A stretch of 64,000 nt of DNA from Fimenecus sp045595185 (GCA_045595185.1 JAZNZX010000067.1:62001-126000); one strand, 5' to 3'; counted from the first letter of the stretch, positions 34,627 to 42,974 are shown. Numbers and translations: made by a program. Notes: generated by a model from the sequence alone, not told the origin.

Positions 34627-35832
34627 ATGAAAACATATGGTACATATTTTCAGAATGACAAGGATTTGCCAATTAAATATGGTGAAATCAATTTAATAAA
34701 CCCCGAAAGACAAAGACTTCGTGGTGAGCCCTTATATAAGGGTGTTGAGGCTTGGCCTGTATTTCAGGGCTTCTGTGGTACAGACTTTGAGCTTATGAAA
34801 ATGGGTAGGGATAATAACCTTTCTCACAAATTCCCTGAGGGTGAAAATCGTCTTATAAATGGTCACGAAGGCGTTGTATGGGTGCCAAGTGAAAACAGAT
34901 TTGCAATCGTACTTATTCGTGGTGGCGACAGCTATGACCCGACTCGTTACACAGAGGACGAAACATATTTCGAATATGGTTGTGACAGGGCTGACGGTCT
35001 TTTCTGTGACGAAAACTACTTTAATCCTGATATGCTTCTTCATTTGCCTAAAAATTATGAGGGACTTCAGAAATTACCTTTGTCAGTAGCAAAAAAACTC
35101 TCATTTGCTGACCCATATGCTTGTGCAATCTTCCAGCTTGAAAGAATGGAAGACATCGGTGAAGCACAGAATTTCCGAGTTGAAATGGCAAAGCACAAAT
35201 GCTCCGAGCAGGAAGCTCGTAAGCTCGCAAAGGAAAACATTTTCACAAGAGTTGTTGTTTTCGGTCTTGGTATGACAGGACTTTTTATTGCTGACCAGAT
35301 TAAGAGAAATCATCCGAATGCAAATATTCTTTTCGTTGGCAGAAGTGATGAAAACTGCAAGAAAGTTACATTCTCAAAAGAGATTTGTGGTGCAGATTAC
35401 CTTTGCACGGCAGGTCTGTCTGAAGAAGAAACAGCAGAAAAGATTATGGAAAAAATCGGTGGTCGTGCTACAATGTTTGTCGGCACAAGTGGTACGAACA
35501 TTGAACACAGAATCGCATTCCAGCATAAGGTTCTTGGCTGTAACGGTGTTTATAACAGCTTCTCATTAGGTCCTGTTGTTTCATACGATACAATGCCATT
35601 TGGTTTTGAAAATCATGTTATTTTTGCATCAATCAATTTCCGTCAGGAGCATATGGAAAGAGCAATTGAAATTCTTGTTGATTCTCGTTATGACGAGGTT
35701 GTTGAGCTTATCGACAAGGACGAATTTATCGCCGACCCATTAGATGCTTATGAAAATAAAATATTCTGTAAGCGTGCACCACTTAAAACAGGTGTTATCT
35801 GGAACAAAAATTACATAGAAGAGGATAAGTAA
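34627..35832 (+). CDS. Zn-dependent sugar dehydrogenase (glucose dehydrogenase-like)
   Basis: 401-residue medium-chain dehydrogenase resembling archaeal-type glucose 1-dehydrogenase. The catalytic-zinc region has GFCGTDFEL and the NGHEGVV helix; the Rossmann motif is VVVFGLGMTGLFIADQ, and a C-terminal Glu_dehyd_C-like part (YNSFSLGPVVSYDTMPFG, FASINFRQEHMERAIE) follows. It lacks the clustered structural-zinc cysteines. As first gene of the operon with an altronate branch and a lactonase-like enzyme, I infer it oxidises an aldose, possibly L-galactose, at C1 to the lactone. Glucose or another aldose remains possible. Confidence 0.75.
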   Translation: MKTYGTYFQNDKDLPIKYGEINLINPERQRLRGEPLYKGVEAWPVFQGFCGTDFELMKMGRDNNLSHKFPEGENRLINGHEGVVWVPSENRFAIVLIRGGDSYDPTRYTEDETYFEYGCDRADGLFCDENYFNPDMLLHLPKNYEGLQKLPLSVAKKLSFADPYACAIFQLERMEDIGEAQNFRVEMAKHKCSEQEARKLAKENIFTRVVVFGLGMTGLFIADQIKRNHPNANILFVGRSDENCKKVTFSKEICGADYLCTAGLSEEETAEKIMEKIGGRATMFVGTSGTNIEHRIAFQHKVLGCNGVYNSFSLGPVVSYDTMPFGFENHVIFASINFRQEHMERAIEILVDSRYDEVVELIDKDEFIADPLDAYENKIFCKRAPLKTGVIWNKNYIEEDK

Positions 35833-35833
35833 T

Positions 35834-36853
35834 ATGAAAGCAATAGTTATTCCAAATCCAAATGAAATAGAAATTCGCGAAGTATCAATGCCTGAGGTAA
35901 AAGAAGGTGAGGCACTTCTTAAGGTTAAATATGTGGGTATCTGTGGTGCTGATGTTGCATCTTTTACAGGTAATCAGCCATTCACTACATATCCAAGAAT
36001 CCCTGGTCACGAATTTTCGGCAGAAATCGTATCAATCCCTGAAAATGACAAAGGACTCAAGGCAGGGGATATTGTTACTTGTAACCCATATTTCAACTGT
36101 GGCACTTGTTATAGCTGTGAACGAGGCTATGTAAACTGCTGTACAGATAATCAGACAATGGGTGTACAGCGTGACGGTGCATTTTGTGAATATATCTCAA
36201 TGCCTGTTGAAAGAATTTACGACGGTAAAGGACTTTCAGCACAGGAATTAGCACTTATCGAGCCTTTTGCAATCTCTCAACACGCGGTTTCTCGTGCAAT
36301 GATTAAAGAAACTGATAATGTGCTTGTTATTGGTGCAGGTCCAATCGGTCTTTTTGCACTTTTAGCTGCAAAGCAGAAATGCAACAAAATAGTAGTTGCT
36401 GATATTCTCGATAACCGTCTTGCACTTGCTACTGAATACGGTGCAGATGCAGTTGTAAACACAAAGACACAGTCACTTGAAGAGTTTACAAAGGAATTCA
36501 CAAACGGCAACGGTTTTGATGTTTGTATTGAGGCTTGTGGTGCTCCTGAAACATTCTTGGGATGTATCGATAACGCTGCATTTGCTGCAAATATCATTCT
36601 TATCGGTAACGGTAAGCGTGAAACAAGCTTCGTTCATTCAATTATCCTTAAAAAAGAGCTTAATATTCACGGTAGCCGTAATGCTCTCAAGGACGACTTT
36701 ATCAACTTAATTGATATCGTTGCAAACAAAAAAGCCGACCCGATGAAAATGGTCAGCGGTGTTTACGATATGGAAAATGCTCTTGACGCATTCAAGGCAT
36801 TGGCTAATAATGACGGAACACTTGCAAAACTTCTTATTAAAATAGGTGACTGA
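35834..36853 (+). CDS. Zn-dependent dehydrogenase, L-galactonate 5-dehydrogenase (LgoD)-like
   Basis: 339-residue medium-chain alcohol dehydrogenase. Catalytic zinc: GICGADVASF and PGHEFSAEI; structural zinc: CGTCYSCERGYVNCC; Rossmann GAGPIGLFALL. The stretches GNQPF.TYPR.PGHE and ALIEPFAISQHAVSRA are, from memory, like E. coli YjjN/LgoD, which oxidises L-galactonate to D-tagaturonate. The next genes use exactly that product, supporting the assignment. A polyol (galactitol/iditol) dehydrogenase is the main alternative. 1-bp gap from the previous gene. Confidence 0.75.
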   Translation: MKAIVIPNPNEIEIREVSMPEVKEGEALLKVKYVGICGADVASFTGNQPFTTYPRIPGHEFSAEIVSIPENDKGLKAGDIVTCNPYFNCGTCYSCERGYVNCCTDNQTMGVQRDGAFCEYISMPVERIYDGKGLSAQELALIEPFAISQHAVSRAMIKETDNVLVIGAGPIGLFALLAAKQKCNKIVVADILDNRLALATEYGADAVVNTKTQSLEEFTKEFTNGNGFDVCIEACGAPETFLGCIDNAAFAANIILIGNGKRETSFVHSIILKKELNIHGSRNALKDDFINLIDIVANKKADPMKMVSGVYDMENALDAFKALANNDGTLAKLLIKIGD

Positions 36854-36854
36854 T

Positions 36855-38171
36855 ATGAAAGAAACAGTAATTCAATTTGGTGAAGGTAATTTCCTTCGTG
36901 GATTTTTCGACTATTTTCTTCATAAGATGAACGAAAAAGGTCTTTATGACGGAAAAGCAGTGGTTGTTCAGCCAATTCCAATGGGTAGAGTATCAGAACT
37001 CAATGAACAGGGTTGTAAATATAATCTCTATTTAAGAGGTATCCGGAATGGTGAAATCGTAAAGGAACACACATTTGTTGAGTCAATTTCAAGATGTGTT
37101 GACCCATATAAAAACTATGAGGATTATATGGCGCTTGCCGATAACCCTGATTTCCGTTTTATTGTTTCAAATACAACAGAAGCAGGTATTGAATTTGTTG
37201 ATAGTTGCAAATTCGACGATAAACCTGCATTGTCATTCCCGGGAAAGCTTACTCAACTTCTTTACAGAAGATATAAAAACGGTTTTAATGGCTTTATTAT
37301 CCTTTCTTGTGAATTGATTGATAACAATGGTTCAGAGCTTAAAAAATGCGTTTTAAAATATGCAGAACTCTGGAATCTTGAACCGGAATTTGTAGAATGG
37401 ATTAAAACTGAAAATTACTTTGTAAATACTCTTGTTGACAGAATTGTTACTGGCTATCCGAATGATGAAACAAAGGATATGCACCCTGACGATAAATTCC
37501 TTGATACAGCAGAAATTTTCCACCTTTGGGTTATCGAAAGTGACTTTGAGGATGAATTCCCACTCAAAAAAGCAGGATTCAATGTTGTATGGACAGATGA
37601 TGCAAAACCATACAAGAAAATCAAAGTAAGAATTCTCAATGGTGCTCATACTTCACTTGTTGCCGGTGCGTTGCTTTCAGGTATCGAAACAGTTGGCGAG
37701 GCTATGGCTGACGAAACAACATACGCATTCCTTAACAAATGTGTAAAGGAAGAAATTCTTCCTACAATCGGTGAAAATGACGAGAGTATTTCCTTTGCAA
37801 ATTCTGTTTTCGATAGATTTAAGAATCCGTATATTCAGCATAAATGGCGTTCAATCGTACTTAATTCTGTAAGTAAATTTGCTGTTCGTGACCTTCCGAC
37901 ACTTCTTGAGTATAAAGAGAAAAACGGAAAAGCACCAAAGGGACTTACTTTAGCATTGGCAAATCTCATTTATTTCTATAAAAATGACAAACCTGATGAT
38001 AATGCAGATGTTGTTGCAACAATGAAAAATGACAGTATTGCTGATATTCTTGCAAATGAATCATTATGGGCATCAGACCTTTCTTACCTTACAGAAATGG
38101 TAACAGAATATTACAATAAAATTGATACAATCGGTGCAAAGGAAACAATGAAATGGATACTGTCAGAATAA
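36855..38171 (+). CDS. uxaB: Tagaturonate reductase (altronate oxidoreductase)
   Basis: 438-residue mannitol-dehydrogenase-family enzyme reducing D-tagaturonate to D-altronate with NADH. It begins with QFGEGNFLRGF, the UxaB form of the dinucleotide-binding motif, and has VRILNGAHTSLVAGALLSG with the catalytic Lys/Asn/His set (KIKVRILNGAH). The ATG at 36855 is 1 bp past the upstream stop. It overlaps uxaA by 19 bp. No uxaC (uronate isomerase) is in the window, so tagaturonate is probably supplied by the LgoD-like enzyme. Confidence 0.9.
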   Translation: MKETVIQFGEGNFLRGFFDYFLHKMNEKGLYDGKAVVVQPIPMGRVSELNEQGCKYNLYLRGIRNGEIVKEHTFVESISRCVDPYKNYEDYMALADNPDFRFIVSNTTEAGIEFVDSCKFDDKPALSFPGKLTQLLYRRYKNGFNGFIILSCELIDNNGSELKKCVLKYAELWNLEPEFVEWIKTENYFVNTLVDRIVTGYPNDETKDMHPDDKFLDTAEIFHLWVIESDFEDEFPLKKAGFNVVWTDDAKPYKKIKVRILNGAHTSLVAGALLSGIETVGEAMADETTYAFLNKCVKEEILPTIGENDESISFANSVFDRFKNPYIQHKWRSIVLNSVSKFAVRDLPTLLEYKEKNGKAPKGLTLALANLIYFYKNDKPDDNADVVATMKNDSIADILANESLWASDLSYLTEMVTEYYNKIDTIGAKETMKWILSE

Positions 38172-39526
38172 ATGAAAGGGATAATGTCTGTGTAAACCTT
38201 GAAACAGGTCATAAAATTGCAATATGTGACATTCCACAAGGTGAAGACATTATTAAATACGGATATCCAATCGGATATGCAACTGAAAATATCAAAGAGG
38301 GTGACTCTGTTCATTCTCACAATATGAAAACAAAATTAGGTGACATTCTTTCATACGAATATAATCCTGATTATACTGACCTTGAGCCAATTGAACCGTT
38401 TACAATAAAAGCCTTTGTCCGTGAAAATGGTGATATTGGTATCAGAAATGACATCTGGATTGTGCCAACTGTTGGCTGTGTAAACAGTATTTCAAAGCAA
38501 TTAGCAGAAAAAACAGGTGCAATTCATTTTGCCCATCCTTATGGTTGCAGTCAGTTGGGTGATGACAATAAAACTACACAGTTAATTCTTCGTGGACTTA
38601 TAAATCATCCCAATGCAGGTGGCGTACTTGTACTTGGTCTTGGCTGTGAAAACAACAATATTCCTGAAATGCAAAAGGTAATGGGCACTTGGAATGAGAA
38701 CAGAGTCAAGTTTCTTTCAGTTCAGGATTGCGAAAACGAGCTTGAGCAGGGAATAGCACTCATAAATGAATTAAAGGCATATGCTTCAAATGATAAACGA
38801 GAAGAAGTACCCGTTTCAAAACTTAAAATCGGTCTTAAATGTGGTGGTTCAGACGGATTTTCAGGCATTACTGCAAATGCTGTCTGTGGTTTAGTTACGG
38901 ATAAAATCTGTGCTATGGGTGGAACTGCTGTGCTTACTGAGGTTCCTGAAATGTTTGGTGCAGAAACCGTACTTTTTGACAGATGTGTAAGTAAAGAAGT
39001 TTTCGATAAGAGTGTAAATCTCATTAACGATTTCAAGCAATATTTCAAGGACCACGGTGAGCCTGTTTCCGAAAACCCATCACCGGGTAATAAAGAAGGT
39101 GGAATTACCACTCTTGAAGAGAAGTCTTTAGGTTGCGTTCAAAAAGGTGGAACAGCACCTGTTGTTGATGTGCTTGATTATGGTGAAACATTGACAAAGC
39201 AAGGACTTAACCTTCTTAACGGACCGGGAAATGACATTGTTTCAATTACCAATCTTTCTGCTGCAGGATGTCATATTGTGCTTTTTACAACAGGACGCGG
39301 AACACCGTTAGGTGGCGCTGTACCCACAATCAAAATCGCATCTAACGACAATATCGCTACTAAAAAATCCCATTGGATTGATTATTCTGCATACGGTTTT
39401 GATAAAAAAGCGAAGGCTGACGAGCTGTTAGAACTTATAAAACGAGTTGCAAACGGTGAACAGACAAAGAACGAAATTCATGGCAACAGAGAAATTGCAA
39501 TTTTTAAAGACGGAGTAACATTATGA
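38153..39526 (+). CDS. uxaA: Altronate dehydratase
   Basis: 457-residue UxaA-family dehydratase converting D-altronate to 2-keto-3-deoxy-D-gluconate. It has an N-terminal SAF-type domain (about 1-75, VCVNLETGHKIAICDIPQGE) followed by the catalytic part (NDIWIVPTVGCVN, HPYGCSQLGDD, GLKCGGSDGFSGITANA, FTTGRGTPLGGAVP). Several conserved Cys/His suit its metal-dependent mechanism. Single-gene fused form. The 2-keto-3-deoxygluconate kinase and aldolase are not in this window. Confidence 0.92.
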   Translation: MDTVRINERDNVCVNLETGHKIAICDIPQGEDIIKYGYPIGYATENIKEGDSVHSHNMKTKLGDILSYEYNPDYTDLEPIEPFTIKAFVRENGDIGIRNDIWIVPTVGCVNSISKQLAEKTGAIHFAHPYGCSQLGDDNKTTQLILRGLINHPNAGGVLVLGLGCENNNIPEMQKVMGTWNENRVKFLSVQDCENELEQGIALINELKAYASNDKREEVPVSKLKIGLKCGGSDGFSGITANAVCGLVTDKICAMGGTAVLTEVPEMFGAETVLFDRCVSKEVFDKSVNLINDFKQYFKDHGEPVSENPSPGNKEGGITTLEEKSLGCVQKGGTAPVVDVLDYGETLTKQGLNLLNGPGNDIVSITNLSAAGCHIVLFTTGRGTPLGGAVPTIKIASNDNIATKKSHWIDYSAYGFDKKAKADELLELIKRVANGEQTKNEIHGNREIAIFKDGVTL

Positions 39527-40389
39527 TTATTGATGCACATGCCCATTTGTGGAAAAAACAGAATGGTATTGTAAACGGTAAGCCGGTTTTCGATATTGGT
39601 GGTGGCAAAAGTGATTTCGGTGGTGAAATTCGACAGATGATGCCTGCCTATATGACAGACGGTGAAAATTCTGTTGAACGATTTCTTGCCAATATGGACT
39701 ATGCAGGTGTTAGTGGTGCAGTAATTACTCAAGAATACATCGACGGTAATCAAGACGAATACGTGCTCAAATGCAAAAGTGACAGAATTAAAATCTGTGC
39801 ATTGTATGAAGAAAAACCACTTGGTGATATAAGTGGTTTTGACGGAATAAAAATTTGTGCAGGTCGTTTAGCCGACAAGAATTTACTTAATCATCTTGAA
39901 CCGTTTAAGGTAGCAAATGAAAACGGAAAATTCATTTCAATCGACCTCGCTGACGGTGATGAGCAAACAGAAATGATGCAGGAAATCATAGATATGTTTC
40001 CAAACCTTAGAATTGCAATTGGTCATTTCGGTATGGTAACTCGTGAAAATTGGCTTGAACAGATTAAACTCGCAAAGAACAAGAATGTGTTTATTGAGAG
40101 TGGTGGCATTACTTGGCTTTTCAATAGCGAGTTTTATCCGTTTCCATCTGCAGTAAAAGCAATCAATGAAGCAGCTGACCTTGTTGGTTACGACAAGCTT
40201 ATGTGGGGTAGTGATTATCCTCGTACAATGACAGCAATCACATATAAAATGAGCCATGATTTTGTTGTTAAATCAAAAGAAATCAGCGAAGAAAACAAAA
40301 AGCTCTTTTTAGGTGAAAACGCAAGAAAATTTTACGGTTTTCCTGATATTCTAATACCACAAAAAGTTAAAAACATGGTAGAAGATTAA
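39523..40389 (+). CDS. Amidohydrolase_2 family, sugar lactonase-like
   Basis: 288-residue TIM-barrel metal hydrolase. HxH motif IIDAHAHLW at the start, VSGAVITQEY, a metal/proton-relay histidine region AIGHFGM, and the terminal aspartate in MWGSDYPRT. It overlaps uxaA by 4 bp. COG3618 members are known to hydrolyse L-fucono- and L-galactono-lactones and related sugar lactones. In this operon a lactonase between the aldose dehydrogenase and the galactonate dehydrogenase would complete the pathway. Decarboxylase-type Amidohydrolase_2 functions are possible but do not fit the neighbours. Confidence 0.72.
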   Translation: MIIDAHAHLWKKQNGIVNGKPVFDIGGGKSDFGGEIRQMMPAYMTDGENSVERFLANMDYAGVSGAVITQEYIDGNQDEYVLKCKSDRIKICALYEEKPLGDISGFDGIKICAGRLADKNLLNHLEPFKVANENGKFISIDLADGDEQTEMMQEIIDMFPNLRIAIGHFGMVTRENWLEQIKLAKNKNVFIESGGITWLFNSEFYPFPSAVKAINEAADLVGYDKLMWGSDYPRTMTAITYKMSHDFVVKSKEISEENKKLFLGENARKFYGFPDILIPQKVKNMVED

Positions 40390-40394
40390 AAGCT

Positions 40395-40422
40395 ACACCC
40401 ATCATAAAAAGATGGGTGTTTT
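40395..40422. terminator. Terminator between convergent operon and sigK
   Basis: Stem ACACCCATC/GATGGGTGT (40395-40403, 40411-40419) with loop ATAAAAA and a short T-run; convergent genes on both sides. Confidence 0.8.
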
Positions 40423-40423
40423 C

Positions 40424-41116
40424 CTATTCAACCTCAAAATATTCTCGCAATTCTTCAAGTGCTTTTGTTTCAATTCGCGATACATATGAACGGGAGATAC
40501 CAAGTTTTTGTGCAATTTCTCGTTGAGTAAATGGTTCTGTATCGTAAAGACCGTATCGCATAATAAGAATTTGCTTTTTTCGCTGGTCTTGGATATTATC
40601 AATGTAGTGATACAGCTTTTCTGCTTGCATTTTCAGTTCCACATCATCAAAAACCGACTCTGTACTGAAAATTATATCGGAAAAGGTAAGGGGATTACCC
40701 TCGCTGTCTGTGTCGATAGGTTCATCCATGGAAATTTCCTGTGCATTTTTCTTTCGTGTACGAAAATGCATAAAAATTTCATTCTCAATACAGCGAGATG
40801 CGTAGGTGGCGAGTCGAGTACCCTTTTTATAATCAAATGTGTTGATGGCTTTTATGAGACCGATTGTGCCGATAGAAATAATATCTTCCTGGTCGGAATA
40901 ATTTGAGTAATATTTCTTTATGATATGTGCCACAAGTCGCATATTATGATTGACCAGCTTGTTTCTTGCATTGATGTCACCATTTTCGTGAAAATTTATC
41001 AGTTCTTCCAATTCTTCCTTGGCACTCAATGGCCTTGGGAATGAATTAGTAGAGGACAGGTGAAGCATAAAATAAAGAATATTTGTTGAAAGACTTTGTA
41101 GTAATGACAGTAACAT
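40424..41116 (-). CDS. sigK: Sporulation sigma factor SigK (with pro-sequence)
   Basis: 230-residue sigma-70 family factor of the late mother-cell type. The first ~20-25 residues (MLLSLLQSLSTNILYFMLHL) are a hydrophobic pro-sequence followed by NSFPRPLSAKEE, as in pro-SigK. Region 2 follows (NHNMRLVAHIIKKY, DIISIGTIGLIKAINTFD, RLATYASRCIENEI), then region 4 (REIAQKLGISRSYVSRIETKALEEL). The gene is whole, with no skin element. GAGGTG lies 7 nt before the ATG. A spoIVFB-type processing protease is at 48858, consistent with intramembrane activation. Confidence 0.93.
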   Translation of the reverse strand: MLLSLLQSLSTNILYFMLHLSSTNSFPRPLSAKEELEELINFHENGDINARNKLVNHNMRLVAHIIKKYYSNYSDQEDIISIGTIGLIKAINTFDYKKGTRLATYASRCIENEIFMHFRTRKKNAQEISMDEPIDTDSEGNPLTFSDIIFSTESVFDDVELKMQAEKLYHYIDNIQDQRKKQILIMRYGLYDTEPFTQREIAQKLGISRSYVSRIETKALEELREYFEVE

Positions 41117-41192
41117 AATAACACCTCAAGGGAGTATATGCAGGGTGATAAATAAAGTTTGCAAGTCCTTTAAAATTTTATAAAAAAAGCCC

Positions 41193-41221
41193 TTGACATT
41201 GTGTTTCTTTTATGATATTAT
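41193..41221 (+). promoter_or_regulatory. Promoter for tRNA-Ser genes
   Basis: TTGACA (41193-41198), 17-bp spacer, TATTAT (41216-41221), 16 bp before tRNA-Ser(TGA). Confidence 0.75.
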
Positions 41222-41236
41222 AATCAAGCCCAATAT

Positions 41237-41325
41237 GGAGAGATACCGAAGTGGTTATAACGGAACGGTCTTGAAAACCGTCGTACGGCAACGTACCGTG
41301 GGTTCGAATCCCACTCTCTCCGCCA
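41237..41325 (+). tRNA. tRNA-Ser (TGA)
   Basis: 89 nt with long variable arm (TACGGCAACGTA). Acceptor GGAGAGA/TCTCTCC, discriminator G, encoded CCA. Anticodon stem ACGGT/ACCGT, loop CTTGAAA, anticodon TGA at 41272-41274. Confidence 0.95.
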
Positions 41326-41328
41326 GAT

Positions 41329-41359
41329 GCGGGTTGTAATTTGTTACAGCCCGCTTTTT
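41329..41359 (+). terminator. Terminator after tRNA-Ser(TGA)
   Basis: 11-bp stem GCGGGTTGTAA/TTACAGCCCGC (one G-T), loop TTTG, five T. It lies between the two tRNA-Ser genes, so the second may rely on readthrough or another promoter. Confidence 0.85.
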
Positions 41360-41389
41360 AATTAAATAATGGTTAAATCCGTTACACTT

Positions 41390-41480
41390 GCAGAAGTACT
41401 CAAGTTGGTGACGAGGCGCCCCTGCTAAGGGCGTAGGCCGGGAAACCGGTGCGAGAGTTCGAGTCTCTCCTTCTGCGCCA
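41390..41480 (+). tRNA. tRNA-Ser (GCT)
   Basis: 91 nt with long variable arm (GGCCGGGAAACCGGT). Acceptor GCAGAAG/CTTCTGC, discriminator G, encoded CCA. Anticodon stem CGCCC/GGGCG, loop CTGCTAA, anticodon GCT at 41424-41426. Its last 22 bases plus the next A recur exactly 174 bp downstream. Confidence 0.95.
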
Positions 41481-41522
41481 AATAATTCCATACACCTTTT
41501 GGTGTGTGGAATTATTTTTTTT
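41481..41522 (+). terminator. Terminator after tRNA-Ser(GCT)
   Basis: 16-bp stem AATAATTCCATACACC/GGTGTGTGGAATTATT (one T-G pair) with loop TTTT, then a T-run. Confidence 0.92.
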
Positions 41523-41653
41523 GTTCGAGAGACTCGAACTCGATTCGTCCATGTGCGACGGTATGCCGACAGGCAGAGGAGCACGGACATACAAATAGGA
41601 TTTTGCGATAGCAAAGACAAGGCAAAGCCTTGTCGAGTCTCTCCTTCTGCGCC

Positions 41654-41697
41654 AATAAAACCCATACATCATCCGATGTGTGGGTTTTATTCGTTTT
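41654..41697 (+). terminator. Second hairpin terminator in the duplicated unit
   Basis: 17-bp stem AATAAAACCCATACATC/GATGTGTGGGTTTTATT (one T-G pair), loop ATCC, then CGTTTTT. It occupies the same place relative to the duplicated tRNA tail as the first terminator. Confidence 0.8.
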
Positions 41698-41768
41698 TAT
41701 ATATTTTTGCAAGAGACTCGAACTCTGTCGTCCATGTGCGACGGTTTGTCGATAGATAGTAAAATTTT

Positions 41769-41892
41769 ACAAATTATAATTTGTCGGGATGAATAACAAT
41801 TCGATAGGTCATTCTGAGCGTAGCGAAGAATCTCTCCAACAGTGATATATCAACCAATAGAGATTCTTCGTCACTTCGTTCCTCAGAATGAC
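41769..41892. repeat. 66-bp repeat plus full inverted GTCATTCTGAG element
   Basis: 41769-41834 matches 34430-34495 with few differences. 41808-41892 is a complete palindromic form of the element: left arm GTCATTCTGAG...GAAGAATCTCT and right arm AGAGATTCTTCG...CTCAGAATGAC. Confidence 0.85.
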
Positions 41893-41979
41893 ACTAACCT
41901 TAAACACCCCGATAAACTCCAATTTGTATATGTCATTTTGCCGAATATATTCATAAAATAACCGAACACTTTTAACATA

Positions 41980-42008
41980 TTGCAAACCACGAAACAGAAT
42001 GATAATAT
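41980..42008 (+). promoter_or_regulatory. Promoter of LytTR/DUF3021 pair
   Basis: TTGCAA (41980-41985), 17-bp spacer, TAATAT (42003-42008), about 22 bp before the start. Confidence 0.55.
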
Positions 42009-42029
42009 ACAATTGCAAGGAGGAATTTC

Positions 42030-42461
42030 ATGAAACTTCAAATTGTAATAAACAAAAATCGTGACGAAGAAATTCTTATATATGCTCACGAAAAAACTGC
42101 TTTAATAAGCGAAATCGAAGAACTTGTTAACAGTAATTCTTTTGATTTAACAGGTTATACAGATAACGAAACGGTAAAACTCAATTTTAATGATGTGTAC
42201 TGCTTTGTAACGGAAGATAATAAAGTGTATGCGTTGACAGAATATGATAAATATAGATTGAAAACAAGACTCTATAAATTAGAAGAAAATCTAAATAATA
42301 ACTTTATTAAAATCAATCAGTCGTGTATAGCCAATGTTAAAAAGATTGACCGTTTTAAAGCAACAGTAGGTGGCTCATTAACAGTAATTTTTAAAAACGG
42401 ATATGTGGATTTCGTGTCACGAAGAAATCTTAAAAATGTAAAAGAAAGGTTAGGTTTGTAA
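42030..42461 (+). CDS. LytTR-domain transcription regulator
   Basis: 143 residues. The C-terminal ~95 residues are a LytTR DNA-binding domain: LNFNDVYCFVTEDNKVYALT, KTRLYKLEENLNNNFIKINQSCIANVKKI and the ending VSRRNLKNVKERLG. No receiver domain is present, so control must come from elsewhere, presumably the membrane protein encoded 2 bp downstream. This is the layout of LytTR regulatory systems such as HdrRM/BrsRM of streptococci, in which the membrane partner inhibits the regulator. AAGGAGG precedes the ATG. Confidence 0.9.
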   Translation: MKLQIVINKNRDEEILIYAHEKTALISEIEELVNSNSFDLTGYTDNETVKLNFNDVYCFVTEDNKVYALTEYDKYRLKTRLYKLEENLNNNFIKINQSCIANVKKIDRFKATVGGSLTVIFKNGYVDFVSRRNLKNVKERLGL

Positions 42462-42463
42462 TT

Positions 42464-42880
42464 ATGAATAAATATGTAAAGGAATTTTTTCATCGTGGTT
42501 TAATTTTTGCAGGTTTTGGACCGATAATTTTGGGTATTATATACTTTATACTCTCAAAAACAATAAATGATTTAATATTAAGTGGCAGTGAAGTTCTTTT
42601 GGGTATTGTTTCAATATATTTTCTTGCGTTTGTTCAAGCAGGAGCAACGGTGTTTAATCAAATTGAGCATTGGTCAGTAGCAAAATCATTACTTTGTCAT
42701 CTTTCAACACTCTATGTTGCATATTCTCTTTGCTATGTGATAAACACATGGATTCCATTTGAACCAAAAGTGCTTTTGATTTTCACAATAATCTTTATGG
42801 TGGTCTATTTTGTAGTGTGGGGTATTGTGTATTTCACAATCAAAGCCACAAGCAAAAACTTTAACGCGAAACTTAAATAA
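42464..42880 (+). CDS. DUF3021-type membrane partner of the LytTR regulator
   Basis: 138 residues with four hydrophobic helices (about 12-30, 42-62, 70-92, 102-128), matching the size and layout of DUF3021 proteins that sit beside LytTR regulators. Likely holds the regulator inactive at the membrane; this is from known systems, not shown here. It is followed by hairpins and the large inverted repeat before the surface-protein gene, which could be the regulated target. Confidence 0.8.
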   Translation: MNKYVKEFFHRGLIFAGFGPIILGIIYFILSKTINDLILSGSEVLLGIVSIYFLAFVQAGATVFNQIEHWSVAKSLLCHLSTLYVAYSLCYVINTWIPFEPKVLLIFTIIFMVVYFVVWGIVYFTIKATSKNFNAKLK

Positions 42881-42891
42881 TAACTTATTGT

Positions 42892-42917
42892 ATGGCGGGG
42901 TCTTGACCCCGCCATAC
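42892..42917. repeat. Perfect 12-bp-arm palindrome
   Basis: TATGGCGGGGTC-TT-GACCCCGCCATA. No T-run. The core repeats that of the transketolase terminator (28951). It may terminate the LytTR operon or be part of the mobile hairpin repeats. Confidence 0.7.
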
Positions 42918-42974
42918 CGTGACACCAATGGGTGTTCATTTATCGCTGATAAACTCCGATTCATCGAAATGCTA

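Larger units (their letters stand above)
41459..41745 (+). repeat. Tandem tRNA-tail/terminator element, two units
   Basis: A 23-bp sequence (tRNA-Ser 3' end plus one base) at 41459-41481 recurs exactly at 41633-41655. Each copy is followed by a terminator-like hairpin, then AGAGACTCGAACTC (41528-41541 and 41712-41725), then CGTCCATGTGCGACGGT (41546-41562 and 41729-41745). The unit spacing is 174-184 bp. AGAGACTCGAACTC is the reverse complement of the tRNA T-arm (41455-41468). Confidence 0.85.

Noticed and set aside
36855..39526. Ordinary galacturonate (uxa) operon
   Set aside because: No uronate isomerase uxaC, but two sugar dehydrogenases and a lactonase-like gene are present, favouring an aldonate-fed route.
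41117..41160. SigE-type promoter for sigK on the minus strand
   Set aside because: A CATATACT -10-like sequence exists at 41140-41133, but no acceptable -35 is at 14-15 bp.
41255..41672. Minus-strand frames over the tRNA-Ser region (RRRRDS, EGETRT peptides)
   Set aside because: Antisense of tRNA-Ser genes and the duplicated tail; the repeated peptides come from the DNA repeat, not from a protein.
41499..41759. Plus-strand 86-codon frame after tRNA-Ser(GCT)
   Set aside because: Starts inside a terminator and runs through the tandem element; no ribosome site.
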